This document shows positions 57,218 to 64,000 of a DNA stretch of 64,000 nt, piece after piece. The position numbers were made by a program, and so were the translations under genes. Origin of the DNA: Symsagittifera roscoffensis (lineage: Eukaryota > Xenacoelomorpha > Acoela > Convolutidae); NCBI RefSeq assembly GCF_963678635.1, contig NC_087062.1, positions 39,693,330 through 39,757,329 of the forward strand, read 5' to 3'. The notes under the pieces are model-generated. The model did not search any database. It saw only the letters and a list, made by a program, of their open reading frames with translations, and was not told the origin of the DNA. Within the stretch, counting starts at the first letter, position 1. Every line of letters starts with the position of its first letter.

Positions 57218-58669
57218 TCATGTCGATGCCCTGTCGTCTTCCCCACCAGCTTGATTTGCATCTTGTTGCATGGGTTCTTCCGTTTGACGGCTTCTTCCCT
57301 GCCCATCATCTTCTTCTGACGTAGCCTTCTTCGAGCTTGAGGGTCCTTGCTTTTCAGTGTCGGTCCCTTCCGGAAATTTCGGTATGATCAGTGTGCCGGC
57401 CGATCCATCTTCCTCTTCTCCATGGACCACTTTGATTTCCTCACAGCCGAAGGGTGCTAGGAAGGTTCTCGTCTGCAGCGTTCCTCCTACTGTCAACTCC
57501 GGTGTCACACTAGTCAGGATCAAGGAGGCCTCAGACAGTTCGGTCCTGCCTCTCATCTTCATAGGCGCTAAGACTAATCCCGCCCATTCCTTGTCAAATT
57601 CTCCAGGCCTGGGAGTCGCGGCGTTGCTTATTCGCCTTCTCGTCGCCTGATCCGTGTAGGCAAATCGTGTGTACTGTAACACGGCAGCATTCCTCCCCAC
57701 AAAGTATGGATCCATCGTTCCCACGAATTTCCCTACTCTCCTTTCATTGGTTTCGAATGCTCTCAATCTTGGAGTTTGTACCACGGAGACTGCTCCGAGC
57801 AACATCCTTCTTATCAGAGGGATATCAGGGATTTCTTCCGGCAGCTTCTCGTAATCACCCCAGTCTTTCGTCTCTTCTCTCACCTTGTGATATGCTGCAG
57901 TAAGACGAGGAACTCTGGTTATTTCACCATTCGTCTTATCATAAGGTCTCAGATTCCAGAGCTTCGGAAACACCTCGATGGGCCCTCTCTCTACTTCTCC
58001 CGTGCGATCACGGAAGTTATCGTCAAAATTGATGACTGTCATTTCGGGCTCTGATATTTTCGCAAATAACAGATCTTCGCTCATGAGCTCCCCCAACACG
58101 TGCTGCTCACACCAGTTCAGCGCACTACCGTCCACTGCTGATATGAGGTTCAGGTGCAGCACCGACCTCCTATACGCCTCCACCTTAACATCAGGGAACG
58201 CAAATGTGACTGCTGGTCCATAGAACACTGTCACAAACTCCGTGGCTCCTCTGATCAACGCTAAGGGATCGGTCCTCATAGCCAAGCTCAGATCGGTTTG
58301 TAGGGGCATGCCCCCAACATGTCGTCTCACATCTTCTTCTCCTTCGATAGTCTCATCTTCTCCCGTTCCAAAGCGATTTTGTTGTAAGAGATATTGGATA
58401 AGAGTGTGTCTCAGGTCTCTTATCTTATTCCACGAGTCCGTGGCTTTCTTCATGTCTAATTTTCTCACCTTCTCTCTCATCTGCTCTGGACAACGTGTCA
58501 GCTTCATTAGTCCTCCCAAGTTTCCATGGGTAATCGCAATCAATGTTAGAAGCCCATCTGACAGCAGGTTCTGAACTCCTTCGGTGAGCAGTACCGCCGG
58601 TTGTTTCACGAAACTCTCTGCTCCAAAAGTCACGAACAAGGCTAGTAGTTCCACAATCGATACTTCCAC
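57218..58669 (-). CDS. Element B, intact 483-residue ORF of unknown function
   Basis: The longest intact frame of the family in this window. The N-terminal 110 residues are hydrophobic and helical (IVELLALFVTFGAESF, LLTLIAITHGNLGGLMKL). The middle contains GGMPLQTDLSLAMRTDPLAL, VLHLNLISAVDGSALNW, FPKLWNLRPYD and IPLIRRMLLGA. The C-terminal part is probably beta-rich (LAPMKMRGRTELSEASLILT, TFLAPFGCEEIKVVHGEE), followed by a low-complexity acidic/Gln tail. In-frame coding extends upstream of the first Met (KEFLQAVVEVS), and a frameshift at about 58.71-58.73 kb separates it from the preceding block, so it is probably one domain of a longer protein. All main blocks are recognisable in element A. 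A structural (shell- or scaffold-like) role is conceivable but not shown. Confidence 0.6.
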   Translation of the reverse strand: MEVSIVELLALFVTFGAESFVKQPAVLLTEGVQNLLSDGLLTLIAITHGNLGGLMKLTRCPEQMREKVRKLDMKKATDSWNKIRDLRHTLIQYLLQQNRFGTGEDETIEGEEDVRRHVGGMPLQTDLSLAMRTDPLALIRGATEFVTVFYGPAVTFAFPDVKVEAYRRSVLHLNLISAVDGSALNWCEQHVLGELMSEDLLFAKISEPEMTVINFDDNFRDRTGEVERGPIEVFPKLWNLRPYDKTNGEITRVPRLTAAYHKVREETKDWGDYEKLPEEIPDIPLIRRMLLGAVSVVQTPRLRAFETNERRVGKFVGTMDPYFVGRNAAVLQYTRFAYTDQATRRRISNAATPRPGEFDKEWAGLVLAPMKMRGRTELSEASLILTSVTPELTVGGTLQTRTFLAPFGCEEIKVVHGEEEDGSAGTLIIPKFPEGTDTEKQGPSSSKKATSEEDDGQGRSRQTEEPMQQDANQAGGEDDRAST

Positions 58670-58707
58670 TACTGCTTGGAGGAATTCCTTTATGAAGTAA
58701 TGAGAGA

Positions 58708-59170
58708 CTATAATGAGACCATGCTATTTGTCCGTTCAAAGCCTTCTTCCCCCTTCACTTCCTGGGTCCAGAAGGTTTCCAGGGTAATCTGGCACATTCT
58801 GTTCACAAACTCAGCTGTCTTTTCTTCATTATTTTCCGCAAGGTTCACCTCCTTTAACAAGTAGGCATGGATCTTCTTAATCATTATGGGGCTTTGCTCA
58901 AAAGCATCTGCACCCAATGCCGCTACTCGTGGACTTAGATGTAGCCACTGGTTGGCCTCCGGTTTGGTCCTCAAAACCATCGCCTCCAAATGAGCTCTAG
59001 TCTCCTTGGAGTTTTTCCTTCTAGCTTTTTCACCTGTCACTTCCATTGCTGGGAACCATAAGTCGTTCGACATCCCTATGAGCACTCGATGGTCGTCGTC
59101 TATTCCCGGTTTAAGTTTGAGCTGTCGACTGAAATTGGACAGTTCCAAACCCAGTAGTAGATGTTGGAGC
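58708..59170 (-). pseudogene. Element B, first surviving block (KPGIDDDHRV)
   Basis: The frame's apparent start (MGSAM plus prolines) is an artefact of the G-run outside the element. Real similarity to element A starts at about 59160 (LLLGLELSNF). It goes on through KPGIDDDHRV, MSNDLWFPAMEVT, a helical stretch with RTKPEANQWLHLSPRVAALG, and ends with TAEFVNRMCQITLETFW before a frameshift into the 483-residue ORF. The upstream half of the unit is missing. Confidence 0.5.
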
Positions 59171-59176
59171 TGAAGT

Positions 59177-59245
59177 GGGGGGGGGGGGGGGTGCATGGCG
59201 GACCCCATGAATTAAGATACGTTATAGAATTCTGGTCCGCCATGC
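59177..59245. repeat. Boundary feature: G15 run and 12-bp inverted repeat
   Basis: Fifteen G residues (59177-59191), then gcatggcggacc (59193-59204), whose perfect complement ggtccgccatgc lies at 59234-59245 with a 29-bp spacer. Element B similarity stops a few bases before the G run and Polinton genes follow, so this may mark the element's end or a rearranged insertion joint. The matching far end is outside the window. Confidence 0.5.
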
Positions 59246-59776
59246 TATGTATTAAGATTGGGTATAGAGTGTACAATGTATAAAGATAGGGAATACCGTT
59301 GGTAAGGTTTCAGTGTGATGGTAAGATAATGGTAAGAAAAACGAAAAATTTTTGGTTTTTGTGCAAAAATGTCTAATTTTTTCGCAAAAATCTCGGCGCG
59401 CGTTACCTAATTGGGAACAATTAATTGTTAATTACGTGTAGAATTAGGATTATATATTAAGTTTTTTTGGTGAATGGTAAGTCAATGGTAAGAGTTTTTG
59501 TGCAAAAACTTGGAATTTTTATCAAAAAAATTTAAAATTTTTTCGAAAAAACTCAAAAAACGATAAGATTTTGTTTAATTAGATCTAATAAAAAATTATT
59601 AGATACTTTTACTTTCTACCTATCTGAATCTATTCTGAACCTACAGAGACATCGAAATAAAAAATCGAATTTTTTGAGAGAAAAAAAATTAAATTACAAT
59701 GAAAATATATAAACCACTGCATCGTATAGTAAACTTACTGCCATAATTTACACTTACAAATGAAAAAACTACAAAT
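59246..59776. other. AT-rich subterminal stretch of the Polinton
   Basis: Starts with three degenerate repeats of a taagat-gg-tatag type (about 59210-59300), followed by A/T-rich DNA with ATGGTAAG words at about 59325 and 59475. No gene. Confidence 0.5.
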
Positions 59777-60175
59777 TTACATAAAATTACTCATAAAATT
59801 CAAAACATGCACATCATGAATATTATTCAAGTTTGTCTGGTAGAATTTAAAAAGAAGAAATGCTGAATAAATTGCGTAAAATCCACACAAATTATCAGTT
59901 TTTTGTAGCTTTCGAGGAACCATTCGCCGATACTTTTTTGTTAGAAAGGAATAAGTTGTTCTTTTCCGACCCACAGAATCAGCAAAATAATAGGTTTTAT
60001 CCAATCGAGCCATCATGATCTAGTGCTCCCCTCTATCATTGCTTGGAGCTGAGTTAACAATTGCAAAAGAGTATTTTGTTAGTTGAGGTACTTTATCAGA
60101 GGGGTAAGATCCCATGTACTTGAACCTGAATTCAGGAATTCTTTCAATAATTTGCAGTAGTGAAAAATTATCCAT
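59777..60175 (-). pseudogene. Polinton cysteine protease (adenain-like) with in-frame stop
   Basis: Expected to process capsid precursors. It starts at ATG 60175 (MDNF) and reads to GEH, then TAG at 60022-60020, then IMMARLDKTYYF with ADSVGR, and later LQKTDNLCGFYAIY. In this family the catalytic His is usually followed by Trp (HW), so the TAG sits where that Trp is expected. The acidic residue (Asp in FADS-x-G) and the catalytic Cys (NLCGFY) are present after the stop. About 132 codons, short but plausible for the family. It lies at the end of the element. Confidence 0.7.
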
Positions 60176-60265
60176 TTTCGCAAATGTTAGCTGATTTACA
60201 TCTAAAACAAAGAAATAGAAAGTATGATATTGTAATTTAGGATGGAAAATCCTAAAGTTATTGAC

Positions 60266-60526
60266 TTACTCGCATTTAGGTACTGAATCAACAAAGTCCC
60301 ATACACAAAACTTGTGAACTGGACAAAATTTGTTGAACACTGATTTACAGTTTAGGTTGAAGAAATGCCTTGGGTTTTCAATTAAACAGCATTCATTAGC
60401 TGCTTTTTCTGGAGATTTAGGTCTGAAGAAAAACAATATAGATAGTACAGAGATAATAACAGAGAAAAGTCCCAAAAAAGTTACAATAATTTTATAGGAA
60501 CCTAAAAACTCAAAAAAACTAAACAT
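60266..60526 (-). CDS. Small single-pass membrane protein, Cys-rich
   Basis: About 86 residues from the Met at 60526. A hydrophobic segment at residues 10-35 (IIVTFLGLFSVIISVLSILF) is followed by a polar domain with six Cys (ECC, LNC, FCPVH, FCVW, KCE). The annotated frame could extend upstream to a TTG at 60553, abutting the end of the capsid frame. Polintons often carry small membrane ORFs near the capsid genes, but I cannot name this one. A disulphide-bonded external domain is an inference. Confidence 0.5.
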   Translation of the reverse strand: MFSFFEFLGSYKIIVTFLGLFSVIISVLSILFFFRPKSPEKAANECCLIENPRHFFNLNCKSVFNKFCPVHKFCVWDFVDSVPKCE

Positions 60527-60549
60527 TTTTAGCGACTGTTCCGAATTTG

Positions 60550-61570
60550 TCAATTTGAATATTTGATAGTCTTTCTCCCAAGACTATCACTTCTGTTACT
60601 TGCTGAAATAATTGCTCTTCCACCCCGAATGATTCTAAGTTCTCTTAAATGAAATTGCTGATAATTGAAAGAATTTTCATGAAAAGATCCCGCAACAGCT
60701 GAATTTGTATTCATTGCAACAGCTACTCTTCTTATTGGAGCGTCATTGAATATATTTTCTTGTATGAATGGTTTTGACGAGATGGAATGATAAAGGTTCT
60801 TGCTATAGTTTCCATGTAATTGTAATGAGCAGGTTCCGTTTCCAGATTCCATTGCAAGTATTGATGATTAGGTTCAGCCACTAAAATTCTTCTTGTAAAC
60901 AGTGAACAATCAACTATTTTCAGACTGACATTTGGATTATCAGATAACATGTAAAAATTAGGTCTAGCTCGAATAAGTTTAATTCGAGTTTGGTATTTGG
61001 TAGCAACAGTTTTTCGCAAGTAAACAAATCAATGGCGAGCCTCCCATAGAGTGAAAAAGTTATCCCTGTTCCCAAGGAATTTGCTCTATCAGTGAATGGA
61101 TACATATCAAATGCATCAGGATTTTCTTCAAAACTGTATCCATGACAAGCAAGAATTCCTTTATTACTCACTGCTGACGAGTTGAATTCGTTCGATATCT
61201 GTGCCTTATGAGGATATAACCCATTGGCATTGTAAACCATTGTATTGTTAAAATAAACTTCACAGTTGGAGAATAGAGAATGTAGTAGATTGTTTACATA
61301 AGTTAAGTAAGTTTGTGGTTCCTCATCTGAATCTTCCTCCGATTTTGCTTTATGTTCTGCTTTTTCTTTTTTGAAAGCATCAAACAATCTTCCTTTGAAT
61401 AGTTGAAGCTTTAAGCTAAGATGGGTATCACGCATATCCAAGTAGAGGTTACGATCCGTTTCAAATTCAAACTCAATACTGCTTTCATCCAGAGAAGTAC
61501 TGGGGAATACTTCTTGTGTGTAAGATGACATAATTGTTTCCAAAACTGGGACTTTATCAAAAATCTCCAA
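60550..61570 (-). pseudogene. Polinton major capsid protein, frameshifted and apparently truncated
   Basis: Three successive frames. 61570-60920 reads the N-terminal jelly-roll side, with YTQEVFPSTSLDE, NGLYPHKAQISNEFN and HGYSFEENPDAFD. 61019-60732 reads IRARPNFYMLSDNPNVSLKI and VAEPNHQYLQWNLETEPAHY. 60852-60550 reads QENIFNDAPIRRVAVAMNTN and QQFHLRELRIIRGGRA. Each step needs a small frameshift. The chain stops soon after the RGG block, and the second jelly-roll half expected of a double-jelly-roll capsid is not found before the next gene. It would form the hexon-like shell if intact. The first frame begins without a clear ATG (TTG at 61570). Confidence 0.75.
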
Positions 61571-61611
61571 TGAAGAATTTGTAAAAGCCCCGTACCGAAA
61601 ATGGCTTTGGT

Positions 61612-61993
61612 TTACACTAATTTTATATTGTCAAAAATGTCTTTGCGAGAGCGACTGTTTTTCGATCTACTTTTTCGAGAAATGGATCTGGTTCTAGCTG
61701 TTTTACGCTTAGATTTCTTTTTTCCACCTCCCAATTGTTTCCGAACTGTTTTTGTTCCCACATATTTTGCAAATGTTTTGAGTTTTTTTACGTCCACTAA
61801 CATCTTCCCCAATCTCTGGAGCAGCGATTTCAAACAAATCTGCCCCAATTCTTTTCGCAGCTGGGACTATATATTTTTTAATAAAGGGGACTGCAGTTCT
61901 CCCAAGAGTTTGTGCAAGAGCTCCAAAACCTCTTCCACGCTGTCTTGCATGTCCTCGAAAAATAGGGAAATCAGCTGATTTTTGAGCAACCAT
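61612..61993 (-). pseudogene. Polinton core/pX-like basic protein, frameshifted
   Basis: Frame 61993-61709 starts with MVAQKSADFPIFRGHARQRG and then an amphipathic segment (GFGALAQTLGRTAVPF, IKKYIVPAAKRIGADLF), like the adenovirus pX/pVI-type membrane-active or core proteins found beside the penton gene in Polintons. A frameshift near 61.80-61.82 kb moves the rest to frame 61848-61612, ending in a Lys/Arg/Ser-rich tail (GGGKKKSKRKTARTRS). It probably binds DNA or the inner capsid. Directly followed on its right by the penton gene, 17 bp away. Confidence 0.6.
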
Positions 61994-62010
61994 TTCGTAT
62001 GAAGTTCAAA

Positions 62011-62841
62011 TCAAAAATGATTATTCGAAATCTTGCGAAACAAGAGAACAACTCGAGTGATTCCTACGGACACAAAAATAATTTTTTTGCCTGTACTATC
62101 TCTTAGTTCTATCTTGATACTATGGAAAGAATTTTTCAACAGCTTTTTAAACTGTAAATTTGTAAAGGATTGATAATTCATGTACTGTCCTGTAGAAATT
62201 ATTTTTCTACTCTTCACTTTGGAGATAAATGGAATACAACTCAATAAGGGAGTTTTTGTATCACCAACTATGTTATATTCTATAATATCCTTGTATATCA
62301 TTTGGGAATGTATTCTTATAATGTCGTAAGAAAACTGAGGATAATGTGGACCTTTTCCTTTCATTATAACCCCTGTTTGATTTTGTTCTAAATCACAACC
62401 AAAAATGTGGCTCAAATCAGCACTCTGAATTATAACTACTGATTGACTCTCAGGTAAATAAACAGCAACTTTTTGTGTAATTTTATCTACTGATACATAG
62501 ATTCCGTTATATTCAAAAACTTGAGCTCCTAGACGTTCTCGAATTTTGTTGTTCATGGCTACAACTATATCAACAATACTTGGATACAATCCTGGTTCAA
62601 TGTTCATCGGTACAATCTTTCTTTTCTCCTCAGAACTTTCTCTTCCATCTACGAATGTAAACTTTTCCTCTGTAACATTTTGGTACAAAGAAGGGTATGA
62701 TATTTCTGAAATAGCAACCTCCCATTCTCCTTTCAAATGTATTTGTTCAGGTAGAAAATTTGTAAAAGAACTTGTAAGACTATTATTCGGATAACAATTA
62801 AAAGGAGCGTTGGAAACCAACTCAATAGTGAAAGAATCCAT
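62011..62841 (-). CDS. Polinton minor capsid (penton) protein
   Basis: Intact 276-residue frame from ATG 62841. It has the family's opening (FTIELVSNAPFNCYPNN, then LKGEWEVAISEISYPSLYQN), a middle with IFGCDLEQNQTG, a segment of LLSCIPFISKVKS type, and the conserved ending IIFVSVGITRVVLLF. Length is usual for single-jelly-roll penton proteins of Polintons. It would occupy the fivefold vertices next to the major capsid protein. The only structural gene of this copy without a visible break. Confidence 0.85.
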   Translation of the reverse strand: MDSFTIELVSNAPFNCYPNNSLTSSFTNFLPEQIHLKGEWEVAISEISYPSLYQNVTEEKFTFVDGRESSEEKRKIVPMNIEPGLYPSIVDIVVAMNNKIRERLGAQVFEYNGIYVSVDKITQKVAVYLPESQSVVIIQSADLSHIFGCDLEQNQTGVIMKGKGPHYPQFSYDIIRIHSQMIYKDIIEYNIVGDTKTPLLSCIPFISKVKSRKIISTGQYMNYQSFTNLQFKKLLKNSFHSIKIELRDSTGKKIIFVSVGITRVVLLFRKISNNHF

Positions 62842-62911
62842 GATAACTGATCGGTAAAAATTTAGTTTAAAAGGGATTTACCTTTAATCAGAACATTTTC
62901 TAAGCTCTTTT

Positions 62912-63843
62912 TCATAAAAATTTTCCAAGAATTTCCTCTTTGTCGAGATCTTTGATGATGTATGTTGGAGGCTTTTTTGTAGAGACTGCCGATATTTCAA
63001 AAATTTCATCTGTAAATTGTGGTTTATATCCTTTTCGGAACGGAATATCATTATTTGAAATTCTCACTCTGTCTCCAACTTTGAATTTTAGTTTCTTATA
63101 CCTTGTTAGAGGTTTATTGTACAAAATTGAGAGGAAATCAGTATTCTTGATATCTCTAGGTGATTTCCCAATAGATCTATTGATGCGACAATTCATTGTA
63201 GACACAAATTGCGGCAACTTGTTCATGAATTTTTCACCATGATCTTCTATGTAGCGGTAAATAATGTGTTTTAATGATTGAATGGCTCTCTCTGCAAATG
63301 CAGCTTTTGTATCACTCATGGTCGAGTAAACTTCATTGCTTTTTTCCCTGCAAAAATTTTTGAAAGCTCCTCCATATTCCGTTCCTTTATCAACCCAAAG
63401 CTTTTCAGGAGTGTTTTTTCGAGAAATCATTTTTTTGAAAGCTTGCAAAGTGTCTTTGGGAAAATGTTTGTGTCTCGATATTTAATTTTCATTGTTTGAA
63501 CTCTGGCAAATCGCGAAAAAACATCAACAGCAACCAATAAATATTTGACTCCCTTGTTTTGACTCGCTAGTTTGTCCACAAATGCCAAATCCATACACCA
63601 AATTTCATTTATATGTTTGGAAAATGCTTGAAGCCTTCGAAAACGTCTGATTGGGGGACCAAATTTTGTATACGATGTCTTGGTTTGTAAAAACTGTTCT
63701 ACTTTCTTTTTTGACAATCCGCTTGCTTTACTCAAGTTTCGCACAGAACCGTACGCAGCTCTACCCCTAGAATACAATCTGTTCAGACTTACCTTTTCAG
63801 ATTTTGAAAGGGATCCAAGTTCCTCTGTCTTTCGCTTTGGCAT
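62912..63843 (-). pseudogene. Polinton integrase (RVE family), one frameshift
   Basis: DDE integrase that would insert the element. Starts at MPKRKTEELG (63843). The N-terminal part has a helix-turn-helix-like stretch (VRNLSKASGLSKKKVEQFL). The core begins NEIWCMDLAFVDKLASQNKG (first Asp) and continues with VAVDVFSRFARVQ. A frameshift at about 63.43-63.45 kb leads to frame 63448-62912 with LWVDKGTEYGGAF (second Asp) and AAFAERAIQSL (Glu), so the catalytic triad is complete apart from the break. The C-terminal KFKVGDRVRISN and FEISAVSTKKPPTY segment is the chromo/SH3-like end typical of Polinton integrases. Confidence 0.8.
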
Positions 63844-64000
63844 TCTTGTTGGCAACAAGCTTAGGTGGAATTTGAGTTGCTTCCAAAATGGTAAAGTAAA
63901 TATCGGGAAAGTCGGTATTTTTTCGCTTTAGTGCGCACACAAAGTCTACAATTGATTCTTTTGTGTCTCGATTATCTAATATGATATTTTCTGACTGACT
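63797..64000 (-). CDS. C-terminal end of an unidentified Polinton gene
   Basis: An open frame enters from the window edge and runs 67 codons (ILDNRDTKESIVDFVCALKR, TILEATQIPPKLVANKN) to a TGA at 63797, overlapping the start of the integrase by about 47 bp in another frame. The overlap and amino-acid composition look like real coding, but no family could be assigned from this piece. Confidence 0.4.
   Translation of the reverse strand, partial: SQSENIILDNRDTKESIVDFVCALKRKNTDFPDIYFTILEATQIPPKLVANKNAKAKDRGTWIPFKI

Larger units (their letters stand above)
49124..59170 (-). other. Element B: second copy of the undescribed coding unit
   Basis: Minus-strand coding, same order as element A: KPGIDDDHRV block, a 483-residue ORF, the FLGT block, the helical and Cys blocks, and the PCHC block. 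Frames are longer and DNA fresher than in A. It lacks the coiled coil and SGNH-like parts because it is cut at about 59.17 kb beside the Polinton. A 2.1-kb central segment is tandemly triplicated. Similarity to A is at protein level (roughly one third identical by eye in conserved blocks), while the DNA is too diverged for recent duplication, so A and B are old family members. Confidence 0.65.
59192..64000 (-). mobile_element. Maverick/Polinton (polinton-like virus of animals), one side, decayed
   Basis: Six minus-strand genes with Polinton identity and compact spacing, read from the left: adenain-like protease, small membrane protein, major capsid protein, pX/core-like protein, minor capsid (penton) protein, and retroviral-type integrase. 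The protein-primed DNA polymerase and the packaging ATPase are not in view and should lie to the right. Protease, major capsid, core and integrase genes all carry breaks; the penton gene is intact. The left limit is placed at the change from element B sequence. The true terminal inverted repeat could not be confirmed. Confidence 0.85.

Noticed and set aside
57218-58669. Assigning the 483-residue ORF to a named viral capsid or nucleoprotein family
   Set aside because: No diagnostic motif could be verified by eye; a name would be a guess.
59177-59191. G15 run as a telomere-like or quadruplex signal
   Set aside because: A single homopolymer without repeated spaced G tracts; more likely a replication or insertion-joint tract.

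Overview
This window looks like repeat-dominated DNA from an invertebrate metazoan nuclear genome; I cannot name the species. It has no bacterial gene organisation, long AT-rich non-coding stretches, candidate splice signals, and fragments of LINEs, a Penelope-like element, BEL/Pao retrotransposons and a Maverick/Polinton, a mix typical of invertebrates. The only candidate for an ordinary cellular gene is one short exon resembling the start of a METTL27-type methyltransferase (about 1.35-1.55 kb, minus strand).

Layout. 2.4-11.5 kb is a nest of retroelements: an old decayed plus-strand LINE is interrupted by a nearly complete, younger CR1-like LINE (3.03-6.83 kb) and by a Penelope-like GIY-YIG fragment (8.3-9.0 kb). 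12.7-13.1 kb is another LINE scrap, on the minus strand. 13.3-21.56 kb (element A) and 49.1-59.17 kb (element B) are two diverged minus-strand copies of one large multi-ORF coding unit that I do not recognise. They align along their length at protein level with the same domain order. A carries an SGNH/GDSL-hydrolase-like domain, a second possible one, and a possible upstream splice acceptor. No polymerase, integrase or transposase is visible in either.

20.1-31.3 kb is a 5,605-bp tandem duplication that copied the 5' end of element A together with a 2.6-kb palindromic foldback structure rich in GAGCGGTTT-like words. 31.3-44.1 kb holds decayed BEL/Pao reverse transcriptase, RNase H and integrase pieces. 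It also holds a third, diverged copy of the repeat, split by a 3.7-kb minus-strand LINE and a small GC-rich insertion. 44.1-49.1 kb is AT-rich and empty of recognisable genes apart from a cluster of three hairpins.

Inside element B a 2.1-kb coding segment is tandemly triplicated (50.08-56.33 kb). Each unit carries different inactivating lesions. Element B stops abruptly at about 59.17 kb beside a 15-G run and a 12-bp inverted repeat. From there to the window edge is one side of a Maverick/Polinton (minus strand): protease, small membrane protein, truncated major capsid protein, core/pX-like protein, intact minor capsid (penton) protein and integrase. Several of these genes carry stops or frameshifts, so this copy is probably inactive.

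The most interesting items are the A/B coding unit, the same-frame ORF1-UGA-CUAG-ORF2 arrangement of the CR1-like LINE, and the lesion pattern in the triplicated units. All family calls come from reading motifs by eye; no database search was run.
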